The position numbers and the translations under genes are program-made. The notes under the pieces are model-generated. The model saw only the letters and a program-made list of their open reading frames with translations, had not been told where the DNA came from and did not search any database. Shown here piece by piece: positions 22,901 to 34,449 of a DNA stretch of 64,000 bases. Source of the DNA: Plantago ovata (lineage: Eukaryota > Streptophyta > Magnoliopsida > Lamiales > Plantaginaceae); contig CM051458.1 in assembly GCA_028274465.1 (NCBI GenBank), positions 57,091,253 to 57,155,252 of the forward strand. The letters run 5' to 3'. Each line of letters begins with the position of its first letter. The stretch's first letter is position 1.

Positions 22901-23509
22901 GGGAAATAGTTGTTGAGCTTAGTGAAGTTATTGCACATTCTCCACTTCCCTCCTCCTTTTTCTACTAAGACAACATTACAAACCCAGTTTGAATATCTGA
23001 TTTCCTTGATATGGCCAGCTTTAGGGAGGCGTTGAACTTCTGCCTCAATGATTTTCATTATCAGACGCACTAAAGTCTCTTCTCTTCTCCCTTATATGGG
23101 TAATTGAGGGATCTACGTTCTGACGGTGAACTGCGACCCTTGGATCAATTCCCTTGAGATCTTCAGTACTCCATGCAAAGACATCATTGTTCCTCTTGAG
23201 ACACTCAATAAGCTTCATCTCCACTTCCAAGGTCATCTACGTCCCTATTTTGGTAACCTTCTCGGGACATCCTTCTACCACTTGGATTTCTTTCAAAGTC
23301 TCCTTTGCTTCTATCTTATTTTTCTCAAAGAATTTCTTCTTCTTGGAAGTTGCAGAAATCGGAGGTATGACTTTATAGTCTTCAAGTTCTTTTACTTCTC
23401 CTATCAATTGATCCTTTGCTTTCCTCTGCATGGCTTTTCTTCGCCTTTGAATAGGGCTTGGCTTCTTGGACTTTCTCTTCGAGTGACGTACTGAATAGAA
23501 AGTATTCAT
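19914..23509 (-). mobile_element. Tat pol region: RT, RNase H, aRNH, integrase
   Basis: This minus-strand pol is read from right to left. A protease-RT linker is followed by reverse transcriptase (about 22.3-23.1 kb; YVDD catalytic motif near 22636). A first RNase H follows (about 22.0 kb). A second, archaeal-type RNase H (about 21.2-21.6 kb; IFTDSQLAEKQISG) marks the Tat lineage. Integrase runs from a zinc-binding-like segment near 20830, through a core with DNGAQFSG, to YPQANGQTEAINKTL and GPYKVV at its end. The longest open piece is 20678-22747. It is a fossil with about four or five breaks. Confidence 0.85.
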
Positions 23510-23546
23510 GGATTGGCCGGCCCCTCTTGCATCCTCACGTCTTGGG

Positions 23547-26353
23547 TGTAACGGTACCGATTTTTAAAATAAAATAATTATTTCGAAAACAAAGTAATTT
23601 TGGAATTCAAAGGTAACGGTCTTCAATAAATGATGATAAACGGGTTTTAACGCTCAAATGAGCTTACAAATTTTAAAGTAGAACAGAGATAACTGTAACT
23701 AAACTCAGTGTCAATTTTAAACGAACAGACAGTGAAGATGAATTTTTTTTTCTTCTTATTGCTAGCAAATAAAATCCCACGAGCTCCCAAACCCAACTCT
23801 CAGTCCCTGGACGCCTAGACTTGATCTTCTTCAACAAAATCTACAAGGAAGGAATTTCGAAAACAGAAAGAGTGTGAGATAAAGGACCTCAGTGAGGTTC
23901 TAAGTTTAAAAGGCAAAAAAGTAAACGGTTTCGAAAACGAACATTTGTAGCAAGCAAAGCAGTAACATAAAAAGATAACATAACAGAGACAAACAGAAAC
24001 AGATAAGGTGAAGTCCGTTGGTGCAGCCCGCCTTGTTACTCCTACTCCCAGAATGCCCTTATAGCTCCCTCCAGAGGGTACAATTCTAGACAGAAACAGG
24101 AACAGAACCTACGACCCTAATAGACCTCAGCGACTTCGACCTCGCGTCTAAAAGGGAATAGACTAGGCAATAACCAATAAACCCGATAGTCCACACTACC
24201 CAAGTCTACCTAGTTACAACCTAATCGACCGGCCACATTGAAACAGACAGAAATAATAACAGATAAAGTGCTCGTGCTCGGATAACCGAGTTACATTCCT
24301 GTAGAAGAGTCAGTACAAACAGAACAACACCGCACAACACCATACATAATAAGTGAAATGGTCATGCATAGGGCATATTTACTTTTAAAGCAGTCGCATA
24401 CAAATACAATACAATAACCATGCATAGCACATTGCCTTCTAGGTTTTAAAAACAAACAAACTTTGGGGTGAACACTCACCTTAAACTTTGCGAGCAACGG
24501 TCCATGAAAACACAGCGACTTAAGATCTAACGAACGGAACACCTAAACAGAAAGTGTCTAGTTACTAACTAGAAGTCGAACGAAAGTTAAACGGATAAAA
24601 GTAAAAGGTCGGAGAAGTGGCAAAGGTGGGGTTCGAACTTGGGACCTCTAAGTTAGTCTAAGAAGAACCTAACTAACTAGGCTAGCAAGTCAAGTGGTTT
24701 TTTATAAAGTCAAAGACAACAAGTACTTAATTGTACGGTTTCTAGAAATGAACTTTTGAAATTACTAAAACACCCTCAGTAGTAAATTGCAAAGCAAAAC
24801 AACACTTTACAGCAATATCAGAGCACTCCTCAAAAGAAAACTCGGTTTAACAATTTAGTCCAGAAAGTATGAAATTACCATTTTACCCTCAAAACGTAAA
24901 TACAAAAATGCCCTTTACAGGTTAAATTACGAAAATATAACCACAGTTTTCAGAAAACAAAAATAACTTCAACACTTTTAGAATCAACATAACAGTTTGA
25001 CAACAGTCGATTTAAATTGAAATCTGTCTAGGTCATAAAGTGAAATTACAGTTTTACCCCTCGATCATAACTGCAGAAAAGCCCTTTAAGTTTTCAGAAA
25101 TCACAAACAAGTCCCCCAAGTTTCAGAACAAACAATACAGTGCATAGAAACCACAAATCTCCCCATCTAGTCCATTGCCAGTCAACTTCTGTCAACACAT
25201 AATAAAAATCAGGTCCTTAAAGTTTCTAGAAATCCCAAACAACACCCACAAGTTCTAGCCAGAGCAAGACAGTCCACAACAAACTATATAAACTCAAATC
25301 AGTCCAAGTCAGTCCATAATGAATTCGAATAGTCCACTGATGGTCACAATCGATCCAAAGTTCAGTCTAGATTGGGCGGTTTAAGGTTCAATTCGAAAGC
25401 CAAGGTGAAATAGGGGCATAACGGTCACAAAGAGAATGAAGAACAAAAGGAATGAAAACAGAGCATACCTTCGAACAGGATTAAGTGAATTGAGCTGCGA
25501 ATTTGAAAAGAAACAGAATGTCAGGATGAGATTCAGTTTATGAATCGAATGCAATCGATCAAGATTGGGCAGTATCACTTATCGGGAATGGAATCGGAGC
25601 CCAACATGGGCAAGGTAACCGGAAGGGACCTCAACAAGGCCGGGATGGGGCTGGATCGGGGCGGAGCAGTGCGGTAGGATCGGAACTGGCCGGGGCACAC
25701 GCGGGACGGAGCTCGAACAGATCGGGACCGGACGTCATGAACGGGACCGGGCCGGAACAAAGCACGGACCGACGGAGCAGAGCAGGCAGCTCGTGAAGGA
25801 TGGCCAGAACGGCGCCGGAGGTTGCGAATGACGGTGGAAATCGGAGCAGGCGGCTTGCTCCGGTTGATGATGATGGAGTCGAGGTGGTGGTCCGGTGGAT
25901 GAACGGAGGTGAGGACGGGGCGTAGCTGTGGTGATGATGATGATGAAACCCGATGTTAATGGTGATGATTGATGGAGAATTTGTTGAGGGAGGCGGGTGA
26001 GAGGCACAACAGCGTTTTTCTTTCTTTTTTTTTTCTTGTGTGCTGCGTTGAGGGAGAAGGGAGGCAAGAGATTTGGGGTTTTAGGGTAAAAGATATGGGC
26101 TTTGACCAGTCCAAGAAAATTGGGCCAAGCCTTGAGTCTTGGGCCAGAAGTTTGATTCGGTTTGGGCCTCTTAATTCGATTCAGATCACTAGCTGAACCA
26201 AAACGAAACGAAGCGAATTAATCCTACGTGAACTATCAAATGCCGAGCTCGAACGCGCGGGAAAGAAATTAAATAATTACCGATTAAAATAAATTACATA
26301 GGTAAGTAATTAATTTAAATAATAAATAAATAAAAAAAATACGGGGCGTTACA
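23547..26353 (-). repeat. 3' LTR of element E
   Basis: The LTR is about 2.8 kb, with plus-strand edges TGTAACGG and CGTTACA and a polypurine tract outside its right edge (ACTCCACCCCCCTTAAAA on the plus strand). A tRNA-like module lies at 24627-24690. The GC-rich stretch near 25580-25860 gives several artefactual ORFs. Confidence 0.85.
24627..24690 (-). other. tRNA-like A/B-box module in LTR
   Basis: On the minus strand TAGCCTAGTTAG (A-box-like, one mismatch) is followed about 33 bases later by AGTTCGAACCCC (B-box-like). It does not fold as a full tRNA. It is shared by all four Tekay LTRs in the window, about 1.1 kb from the LTR 3' end. Confidence 0.55.
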
Positions 26354-26629
26354 CTCCACCCCCCTTAAAAGAAGTTTCGTCCTCGAAACTTAACTAGCGT
26401 AAAATCAACGAACGTGGAACGGAGAAACGAAAGTCTTCAATCTTCAAACGCCGAATGAAACGAACAAGTTCGCAAGCTAAAGGTTAATTAAAGTCGAAAC
26501 TAGCCTAAAGGAAAAGAAGCTTACTTCTTCAAGAACATTTAACCGTAAAACCTTAATAAATAATCAATACTTAAATTTCAAGTGAGTCTAACCTAATGAA
26601 AGAAGTGCAGTTCGATAAACAAACACGAC

Positions 26630-27736
26630 TTAGAAGAAGTTGGTCCATATGCGCGTACCTTTTACTACACGCTGGTAGAGCCTCATGTCCAACCCACTGT
26701 AGACCTTCACCTTGGTTGTTGTACCATCTCCTTGTTTATTCGAAACCGTGCTACGAGGTCGTCCTTCCTTAACCAGAGAACGACGTCTCGGACATCTGTT
26801 CACCTTATGATCTTTGCTGCCAGAAGCCAAACACCAACCCTTCTTCTTCCAACAGTTGTCTTCCTCGTGAGTTGTTCCTCCACAGAAATTATACTTTCTC
26901 CTAATTGACTCTCCAGTATTATCACCGAGTTGACGAGGGCGACTTTCCCGCTGATTACGAGGATACTTGGATGGAGACGGAAGATCCTTGCTACTAATGT
27001 GATCGGAACTCCTTTTTCTAGATTGATGAGGTTCATAGCTCTCAAGCTCTCCTAATCCATCATCCACTTCATTAGCTCTTTCCACAGCCTTCGCGTAAGT
27101 TGACATCTCGATTCCAAACAGGTTAAACCTGATCTTAAGCTTCAATCCTCGTACAAAGTACCTCATCTTTTCCATTTCATCATTTTGGAGGTGTGGCACA
27201 TACTTCAACAATCTTGTGAATTTAAGATCATACTCGGACACCGTCATCTTCCCTTGCCCCAACTTTTCAAACTCACTAATTCTTCTCTTACGGACAATGC
27301 GGGGAACATACTTGTCCACAAATTCCTTCACAAAATTTTCCCATGTGCGAGGTTTTCCTTCTCTCCACCATCGTGCATCAACGGTGACCCACCAACGGCG
27401 TGCTAGTCCATCGAGCTGAAACACTGCAAGTTCCACCATTTGTGCATCGTTGATGTGCAATATACTGAACAAATCCTCGATGCCCTCAATCCAAACTTCA
27501 GCTTTCCTTGAATGGGGTGATCCTTCAAACCTTTCCGGGTGAAAACAAGTGAACCTCTCAGCTGTCGACAATGTTAGAGTTTCTTGATGTGGCATAACTA
27601 ACGGCGTGATCGCACTTGCTACTTGGCGGGAGGCATTTGGAGCTGCAATCATCTGCTGCATCGAGTCTTGTGCATTAGCATCATTGGCGGCATGGTTGCT
27701 GCTGCTGGTAGCGCAAGTGTTGTTCATTTGAGCCAT
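26630..27736 (-). mobile_element. gag of element E (whole-looking)
   Basis: This is a single open frame of 368 codons starting MAQMNNTCATSSSNHAAND. Residues 60-220 fit the Ty3/gypsy Gag family (RFTCFHPERFEGS, the WIEGIEDLFSIL helix, WENFVKEFVDKYVP, KFTRLLKYVPHL). A zinc-knuckle-like region with HEEDNCW follows, then a basic tail. Gag would form the virus-like particle and package RNA. It resembles the gag at 49321-50919. As this element has no pol, Gag could act only with enzymes supplied by related elements. Confidence 0.8.
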
Positions 27737-27739
27737 CCT

Positions 27740-28597
27740 ATCGCAATTAGTCTAAGATCAGTAACGTAATTTAACGTTCTCGAGCGTGACTATCTTACGG
27801 CGTAAACGTGAACTAAGGCACTAACTTAAGTCAATCTAGCGTGAACAAGCAAGAGACGTGTGAGAGTAAACAAGATTACAAAGGTCAAAATTAAATTAGG
27901 GAGACATAAATAAGATAGTAACTTATCAATAAGTAAATCCTCGAGTGAGTCTAACCTAGCATGCAAGGAAGACATAAATTGAAAACGAAACGAGAAAGCA
28001 TAAGTAAGAAATTCAATAGTGAAGCAAAGGACAAAGCATCATAAGAATTAAACAAGCAACAAAAGCGATCTCTCATAAAGTGATCAGTCATTTGACCTTG
28101 GTTAACACGAATCACTTAAACAGTCGGCCGCCTGCCAGTGATTTATGTCGACTTTGGTTAAGCAATAGATCACAATATGACAGAACCAAGCCAGAACATA
28201 CATCAACTTCAAGAAGTAAAACAAATGCATAAATAAGTGTTTAAACCTTAAAGCATGCAACTAATGACATTATAGTAAATACATACTTTTAAACAAATAC
28301 TCATGCATTTAGAAGAAACAATATAATCACCTTAAAGAAAATGAACGAAGTAGCAATAGTAAGCTTCGGAACTTAGTAGAAGTTAAACAAAATGAACAAC
28401 AAGACAGTTTCGGAAGACGGAAGACAGATTTGTAGGATAGTTAACAGACGAACATGATAGTTCAGAGTTAATGCGGAAAACCAAACTTTAAAAGAGACTG
28501 AACAAAACAACTCAATCTATATCCAGCGACTCGGACCCTCACACACACACCCAAAGGACAGAAGATCCTATCCTAGCAAGATTGATTTTGAACTCAA
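27740..28597 (-). other. 5' leader of element E, non-coding
   Basis: This is the internal leader between PBS and gag. It has no open frame of note, unlike the leader of the related element at 50920-51982, which carries a 118-codon ORF. Confidence 0.5.
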
Positions 28598-28609
28598 GCT
28601 CTGATACCA
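28598..28609 (-). promoter_or_regulatory. Primer binding site of element E
   Basis: On the minus strand this reads TGGTATCAGAGC, complementary to the 3' end of plant initiator tRNA-Met. It lies two bases inside the 5' LTR edge. Confidence 0.9.
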
Positions 28610-28611
28610 AC

Positions 28612-30408
28612 TGTAACGGTACCGATTTTTAAAATAAAATAATTATTTTGAAAACAAAGTAATTTTGAAATTCAAAGGTAAAGGTCTTCAATAAATGATG
28701 ATAAACGGGTTTTAGCGCTCAAATGAGCTTACAAATTTTAAAGTAGAACAGAGATAACTGTAACTAAACTCAGTGTCAATTTTAAAACGAAAAGACAGTG
28801 AAAATGAAAAGTTTTTTTTCTTCTTATTGCTAGCAAATAAAATCCCACGAGCTCCCAAACCCAACTCTCAGTCGTTGGACGCCTAGACTTGATCTTCTTC
28901 AACAATATCTACAAGGAAGGAATTTTGAAAACAGAAAGAGTGTGAGATAAAGGATCTCAGTGAGGTTCTAAGTTTAAAAGGCAGAAAAGTAAACGGTTTC
29001 GAAAACGAACATTTGTAGCAAGCAAAGCAGTAACAGAAACAGATAACATAACAAAGACGAACAAACAGATAAGGTGAAGTCCGTTGTTGCATCCCGCCTT
29101 GTTACTCCTACTCCCAGAATGCCCTTATAGCTCCCTCCAGAGGGTAAGACTCTAGACAGAAACAGAAACAGAACCTACGACCCTAATAGACCTCAACGAC
29201 TTCATCCTCGCGTCTAAAAGGGAATAGACTAGGCAATAACCAAATAAACCCGATAGTCCACACTATCCAAGTCTACCTAGTTACAACCTAATCGACCGGC
29301 CACACAGAAACAAACAAAAACGAACAGAATCAATAACAGATAAAGTGCTCGGATAACCGAGTTACATTCCTGCAGAAGAGTCAGTACAAACAGAACAACA
29401 CCGCACAACACAGTACATAATAAAGTGAAATGGTCATGCATAAGGCATATTTAATTTTAAAGCAGTCGCATACAGAATACAATACAATAACCATGCATAG
29501 CACATTGCCTTCCAGGTTTTAAAACAAATAAACTTTGGGGTGAACACTCACCTTAAACATTGCGAGCAACGGTCCATGAAGACACAACGACTTAAGAGCG
29601 AACGAACGGAATACCTAAACAGAAAGTGTCTAGTTACTAACTAGAAGTCGAAACGAAAGTTAAGCGGATAAAAGTAAAAGGTCGGAGAAGTGGCAAAGGT
29701 GGGGTTCGAACTTGGGACCTCTAAGTTAGTCTAACAAGAACCTAACCAACTAGGCTAGCAAGTCGAGTGGTTTTTTTAAAGTCAAAGACAAATACTTAAT
29801 TGTACGGTTTTCAAAAATCAACTTTTGAAATTACTAAAACACCCTCAGTAGTAAATTGCAAAGCAAAACAACACTTTTCAGCAATATCAGAGCAGTCCTC
29901 AAAAGAAAACTCGATTTAACAATTTAGTCCAGAAAGTATGAAATTACCATTTTACCCTCAAAACATAAATACAAAAACGCCCTTTACAGGTTAAATTACG
30001 AAAATAGAACCATAGTTTTCAGAAAACAAAAATAACTTCAACACTTTTAGAATCTACATAACAGTTTGACAACACTCGATTTAAATTGAAATCTGTCTAG
30101 GCATAAAGTGAAATTACAGTTTTACCCCTCGATCATAACTGCAGAAAAGCCCTTTAAGTTTTCAGAAATCACAAACAAGTCCCCCAAGTTTCAGACCAAA
30201 CAATACAGTCCATAGAAACCACAAATCTCCCCATCTAGTCCACTGCCAGTCAACTACTGTCAACGCATAATTAAAATCAGGTCCTTAATGTTTCTAGAAA
30301 TCCCAAAACAACACCCACAAGTTCTAGCCAGAGCAAGACAGTCGGCCACAACAAACTATATAAACTCAAATCAGTCCAAGTCAGTTCATAATGAATTCGA
30401 ATAGTCCA
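28612..30408 (-). repeat. 5' LTR of element E (truncated)
   Basis: The sequence matches 23547 to about 25340 closely and stops at GAATAGTCCACT, where it joins AAAAACCCTAAATTACTC of tandem array R. The outer third of the LTR is absent. A tRNA-like module with a perfect A box lies at 29699-29765. Confidence 0.85.
29699..29765 (-). other. tRNA-like A/B-box module in LTR
   Basis: On the minus strand the A box is TAGCCTAGTTGG (29746-29757), a perfect fit to the Pol III consensus. The B-box-like AGTTCGAACCCC follows downstream at the usual spacing. Confidence 0.6.
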
Positions 30409-30860
30409 CTAAAAACCCTAAATTACTCTCATTCTCTCTCTCGTTCTCCCCTTGCTAACTTAATACAATAATTTTATAATAATATTAAATTATTAAACTA
30501 TAGTTATTAAATGATAATAAGAAAATGAAAAAATAAATAAATTAAATTTGTTGGATTGTGGGTGGTCATGGATAAATGTGAATTTAGGTTTTGTGGTGGA
30601 TTTGTTCAAGGGTGGGGTATGCGGATGAGATAGAAATTAATTTTTTATTTGAAAGTTGGATTAGTAGGCTGGGTGGTGGGTGGTGATGGATGTTATTGGT
30701 CTTAGACCAACAATATCGGTGATGGTGGGTTGGGCTTTGCTGGGTGGAGCCCATCACCATCACCATTTAAAAAAAAAAATTTGAGTTGGGCGCACAAATT
30801 GTGCGCCCAACATGCCACCAGCCGGTGGCTGGTGGCATCTATGGAGGGACAAGTTCCCCC

Positions 30861-31824
30861 TAGAGTTGTTATCTGGGCCGTCCGTAGAACAATCGGCCCG
30901 GACAGCCGTGAACATTTAAAACAGTGGGCTATATGGGCCTTACTCCTAGTGGCCTGCGACAGCCCGGCCCGTGAACACTTATACCCGGGTGACAGCCCGG
31001 GACCGTCACAACCCGTGGCCCGTAACAGCCGTCACGTTTAACCCGTGTAGCCCGCGTATTTGGTCTGATTATAAAATTATATATTATAAATTTGGATTGG
31101 TAATTTTAATTGGCCCATTCTAATTCCAATACTAAGCCCATTTTCTTCATTAAACAAACCAAATTATTATGGCAATATCAAATAATAAGATTTAGAGAGA
31201 AACGGTGGAAGTATATATTTTTTTAATGTTCTTGTTTACATATAAATACCTTATTTTAGTTAATGAGTTAATGAAAATGAATAGTTGAAGTTGAAGACTA
31301 ATGAATATGCAAGTATTTTCATGGTAGCTTCTTCACCAATTCATTCGATCGGCTATTATTATTATTACTATGAATGTAATTTCTATGATATTATTCATCG
31401 TTTATCAACTATTATTAAGTTGTGCACTTGCTATTTAGCTACAAGTTCCAACCAAGTGTTTGCTTGATTACTTTTATTCAATTTGAATGTAATCTACAAA
31501 AAGAAGGAGATTGAATGGCCCATTTAGAAGTTAAACGAGCAGCACATTTAACGCATACACGTGACGGTCCGCCAAGAAGCCCATTTAAAGCATAAACGTT
31601 TTGGCCCGGCAAACAGCCCATTTAAAAGCATAATTGTGTCAGCCCGGCACAGCCCGTTAACAGCTCGGCCCGTCACATTTATAAATGTCACATGGGCTGG
31701 GCCGGGCCTCAATATCTTTTAAAAAGCCCGGGCCGGCACGGCCCGGTTAAAAATGACCCACGACAGTCCGTCTCTTAAATGTAGCGGGCTAAAGCGGCCC
31801 GGCCCGGCCCGAATAACACCTCTA
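30861..31824 (+). mobile_element. hAT-type non-autonomous element (MITE)
   Basis: This 964-bp DNA transposon has terminal inverted repeats TAGAGTTGTTATCTGGGCCG at the left and, on the other strand, TAGAGGTGTTATTCGGGCCG at the right (17 of 20 match). It is flanked by a perfect 8-bp target duplication GTTCCCCC (30853-30860 and 31825-31832), which is diagnostic of hAT insertion. Both ends are rich in GGCCCG words and the middle is AT-rich. No transposase ORF is present, so it would depend on an enzyme in trans. It inserted into an array R unit. Confidence 0.9.
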
Positions 31825-31959
31825 GTTCCCCCCTCCTATTTGTTCATTTTTTTTAGATTTCCATTTATCTTTTATAATTATTATTATCTTTTATATTATC
31901 TTTTTAGATTATATCATTATCTTTATATTATCTGATATTTTTATTATTTTAAACAAAAC

Positions 31960-32107
<148 letters not shown>

Positions 32108-33407
32108 ATTAAAATCATAATTTTTTTCCTCTATAAATATAAATTAACTTTATTACATTTTACACACTTCTAAAAAAACACTAAATTACTCTCATTCTCT
32201 CTCTCATTCTCCCCTTGCTAAATTAATACAATAATTTTATAAAAATATTAAATTATTATACTATAATTATTAAATGATAATAAGAAACGAAAAAATAAAT
32301 AAATTGAATTGGTTGGATGGTGGATGGTCATGGATAAATGTGGATTTAGGTTTTGTGGTGAGTTGATCGAAGGATGGTGTATGCGGATGAGAGAGAAATT
32401 AATTTTTTTTTTGAAAGTTGGATTAGTAGGTTGGGTGGTGGTCATGTATGTTATTGGTCTTAGACTAACAATATCGGTGATGGTGGGTGGGGCTTTGCTG
32501 GGTGGAGCCCACCACCATCACCATTAAAAAAAGAAAATTGAGTTGTGCGCCCAACATGCTATCAGCCACTGACTGGTGCTTTCTATGCAAAGGGACACTC
32601 GTCCCCCTCCTATTTGTTTTTTTTTAATTTTTAATTTATCTTTTATAATTATAATTATATTTGTAGATTTTATCATTATCTTTTATATTATCTTATATTT
32701 TTATTATTTTAAACAAAACAATATATTAAAATTCATAATTTCAATGAGGAGGACTTAAATATGTATTTTTATTTCGTTTTTTCATAATTGTGCATTGCAT
32801 GTTTTTCGTTGTAATCAATTTATAAAGTATTGTAGTATTAATTTGTTTTTCTTTAGTAATGGTTGTACTTTATTAATATAATAATGGTTAATTTGTTATT
32901 TCGGAAAATTAGAACAATTTTATAAATTAATACAGTAATTTTATAAATAATATACAATTATTATACTATAATTATTAAATGCTAATAAGAAAATAAAAAA
33001 ATAAATAAATTGAATTGGTTGGATGGTGGGTGGTCATGGATAAATGTGGATTTTGGTGTTGTGGTGGGTTGGTTGAGGGATGGGTTATGTGGATGAGAGA
33101 GAAATTAATTTATTATTTGAAATTGGATAATGGTGTGGGTGGTGGGTGGTGATGGATATTTATGGTCTTAGTTGGTCTTATATAAGACCAAGAATATCGG
33201 TTGTACCACAACCGAAATAAAAAAAAAAATAATAATGTGGGCGTACAAAATTGTACGCCCTACATGCCACTAGGCACCGGCTGGTGACCACTATGTAGAG
33301 GGACACTTGCCACCTTCCTATTGTCCATTGTTGTTTAGAGTTTTCATTTATCTTTTATAATTATCATTATCTTTTATATTATCTTTTTAGATTTTATCAT
33401 TGTCTTT

Positions 33408-33424
33408 TATATATATATATATAT

Positions 33425-33476
<52 letters not shown>
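33408..33476. repeat. (AT)n microsatellite
   Basis: About 70 bases of AT repeat sit at the equivalent point of another array R unit. Confidence 0.9.
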
Positions 33477-34449
33477 CCTAACATTATTACATTTTACACA
33501 CTTCTAAAAAAAAACCCTAAATTACTCTCATTCTCTCTCTCATTCTCTCCTTGCTAAATCAATACAATAATTTTATAATAATATTAAATTATTATACTAT
33601 AATTATTAAATGATAATAAGAAAATGAAAAAATAAATAAATTGAATTGGTTGGATGGTGGGTGGTCATGGATAAATGTGGATTTAGATTTTGTGGTGGGT
33701 TGGTGGAAGGATGGTATATACGGATGAGAGAGAAATAAATTTTTTATTTAAAAGTTGGATTAGTAGGTTGGGTGGTGGTCATGGATGTTATTGGTCTTAG
33801 ACCAACAATATGGGTGATGGTGAGTGAGGCTTTGCTGGGTGGAGCCCACCACCATCACCATTAAAAAACAAAATTTGACTTGGGCGCACAATTTTGTGCG
33901 CACAATTTTGTGCGCCCAACATGCTACTAGCCACCGACTGGTGGCTTTTACGGAGGGGGACACTTGTCGGGGACACTTGTCCCCCTCCTATTTGTTCTTT
34001 TTTTTAATTTTTTATTTATCTTTTATAATTATAATTGTCTTTTATATTATCTTTTAAGATTTTATCATTATCTATTATATTATCTGATATTTTTATTATT
34101 TTAAACAAAACAATATATTAAAATTCATAATTTCAATGAGTAGGACTTAAATATGTATTTTTTTTTTCGTTTTTTCATAATTGTGCATTGCATGTTTTTC
34201 GTTGTAATCAATTTGTAAAAGTATTGTAGTATTAATTTGTTTTCCTTTAGTAATGGTTGTATTTTATTTTTTTTTTAGCCTGAAAAATACTTTCCATTAC
34301 AAAAAACAGTTCAAAGTATATTAGAGTACCTGACCTGAAGTAAACAAGTGAACAAAGGGCAGGGACTCTTTTGCAATTCTCCAACTAAAGCAGCAGAAGA
34401 AGAAATCACATTTCTATTCACAAAGACGTGTTGCACTTTTACATTGTGC

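Larger units (their letters stand above)
13360..23546 (-). mobile_element. Tat-lineage Ty3/gypsy element F (5' part lost)
   Basis: This is a minus-strand element with, from its 3' end, an LTR (13360-14262), an antisense extra ORF region (14892-18569), a tandem-repeat spacer (19019-19390) and pol (about 19914-23509). The second RNase H domain in pol and the antisense ORF are hallmarks of the Tat lineage. gag, PBS and 5' LTR are absent, since a Tekay-type LTR begins at 23547 in the protease-RT linker region. It is broken, with roughly four or five breaks in pol plus the lost 5' part. Confidence 0.8.
23547..30408 (-). mobile_element. Tekay-type gag-only element E
   Basis: This minus-strand Ty3/gypsy element has long LTRs (23547-26353 and 28612-30408) around only 2.3 kb of internal sequence: PBS, gag and polypurine tract, with no protease, RT, RNase H or integrase. 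The PBS matches initiator tRNA-Met and gag resembles that of the chromovirus-like element at 44277. By eye the LTRs are about 96-97% identical, so the insertion is fairly young. The right LTR is cut at 30408, where tandem array R resumes. gag itself looks whole. It would be non-autonomous. Confidence 0.8.

Noticed and set aside
24627-24690. A genuine tRNA gene
   Set aside because: A and B boxes are present but T-arm and acceptor stems do not pair. It is repeated identically in the LTRs and is therefore called a tRNA-like module.
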